Shown: positions 36,532 through 36,706 of the stretch, in pieces | How positions within the stretch are numbered: position 1 is the stretch's first letter | How the letters are laid out: each line of letters starts with the position of its first letter | Source of the DNA: Planctomycetota bacterium | GTDB taxonomy: Bacteria; Planctomycetota; UBA1135; GCA-002686595 | DNA length: 36,706 nt | Direction of reading: 5' to 3' | Assembly (NCBI GenBank): GCA_002683825.1 | Contig: NYUD01000015.1 | Location: forward strand, 1-36,706 | The notes under the pieces: generated by a model | Told to the model about the DNA's origin: nothing | Seen by the model: only the letters and a program-made list of their open reading frames with translations | Database searches by the model: none | Translations under genes and position numbers: made by a program

Positions 36532-36706
36532 ATGCTACGAGGTCGAACTTCACGCCGTCAGATTCGCGATCCCCGTCGCAAAGGCAGCCTCCATCCGATA
36601 TGGGCCATCCTGCCTGCCCTGCTGCTCGGCGGATGTAGCCTGGAAGACCTGGACCTATTTCCCACGACGGTCGATGTGACCGGCACCTGGAACGGCACCT
36701 GGCTGA
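36532..36706 (+). CDS. Start of a predicted lipoprotein (cut by the window edge)
   Basis: The frame opens at ATG 36532 and is still open at the window end after 58 codons. A very basic N-terminus (RGRTSRRQIRDPRRKG) is followed by a hydrophobic core and the lipobox LLGGC35. The mature part begins SLEDLDLFPTTVDVTGTWNG, and the G-T-W-x-G-T-W pattern resembles small beta-barrel (lipocalin-like) domains. GGGAG lies nine bases before the ATG. It is downstream of the repeat at 36252-36350. Confidence 0.7.
   Translation, partial: MLRGRTSRRQIRDPRRKGSLHPIWAILPALLLGGCSLEDLDLFPTTVDVTGTWNGTWL

Overview
The window looks like a chromosomal segment of a GC-rich, Gram-negative-type bacterium, most likely a member of the Planctomycetota. 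The clues are the density of lipoboxes (nine predicted lipoproteins), frequent TTG/GTG starts, a complete Bat/MoxR von Willebrand operon, a sulfatase, an M43-type secreted protease with a Planctomycete-style D-x-N-rich linker ending in PDEC, and a large secreted protein built of carboxypeptidase-regulatory-like repeats. The assignment rests on protein style; no marker gene is present.

Left part (about 1-9.7 kb), minus strand: one tightly packed cluster transcribed moxR, DUF58, DUF4381, batA, a batB/batC-like VWA-TPR fusion and batD, mostly with 1-4 nt overlaps. After a strong stem-loop it is followed by an OmpR-type response regulator and its histidine kinase. This is an envelope/aerotolerance-type module with a two-component system at its tail. 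A perfect dyad sits upstream of moxR.

Middle part (10-20.2 kb): a class-I glutamine amidotransferase (minus), then a plus-strand stretch. It holds a probable structured non-coding RNA with its own intrinsic terminator (about 11.2-11.45 kb), a DUF4136 lipoprotein, a fragment of a secreted-protein C-terminal domain, a decayed transposase tail, a beta-rich lipoprotein with a good promoter, and a complete RND efflux system in the order outer-membrane factor, pump, adaptor. A second decayed transposase tail closes it.

Right part (20.2-36.7 kb): a YgiQ-type radical SAM enzyme and a double-anchored lipoprotein (minus), a lipoprotein (plus), a 1198-residue carboxypeptidase-regulatory-like repeat protein (minus), a 1008-residue lipoprotein, an M43-like metalloprotease, a sulfatase, and the start of another lipoprotein that runs off the window (plus).

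The least expected signals are non-coding. (1) The intergenic spacers in front of plus-strand exported-protein genes carry diverged copies of one roughly 100-bp repeat with a conserved hairpin. (2) The orphan RNA before the DUF4136 gene folds as one long interrupted hairpin, a 6S-like topology. (3) A long inverted repeat follows the sulfatase. (4) Two remnants of the same transposase C-terminus lie in spacers, one contributing to a promoter. No CRISPR array, tRNA, rRNA or intact insertion sequence was seen.
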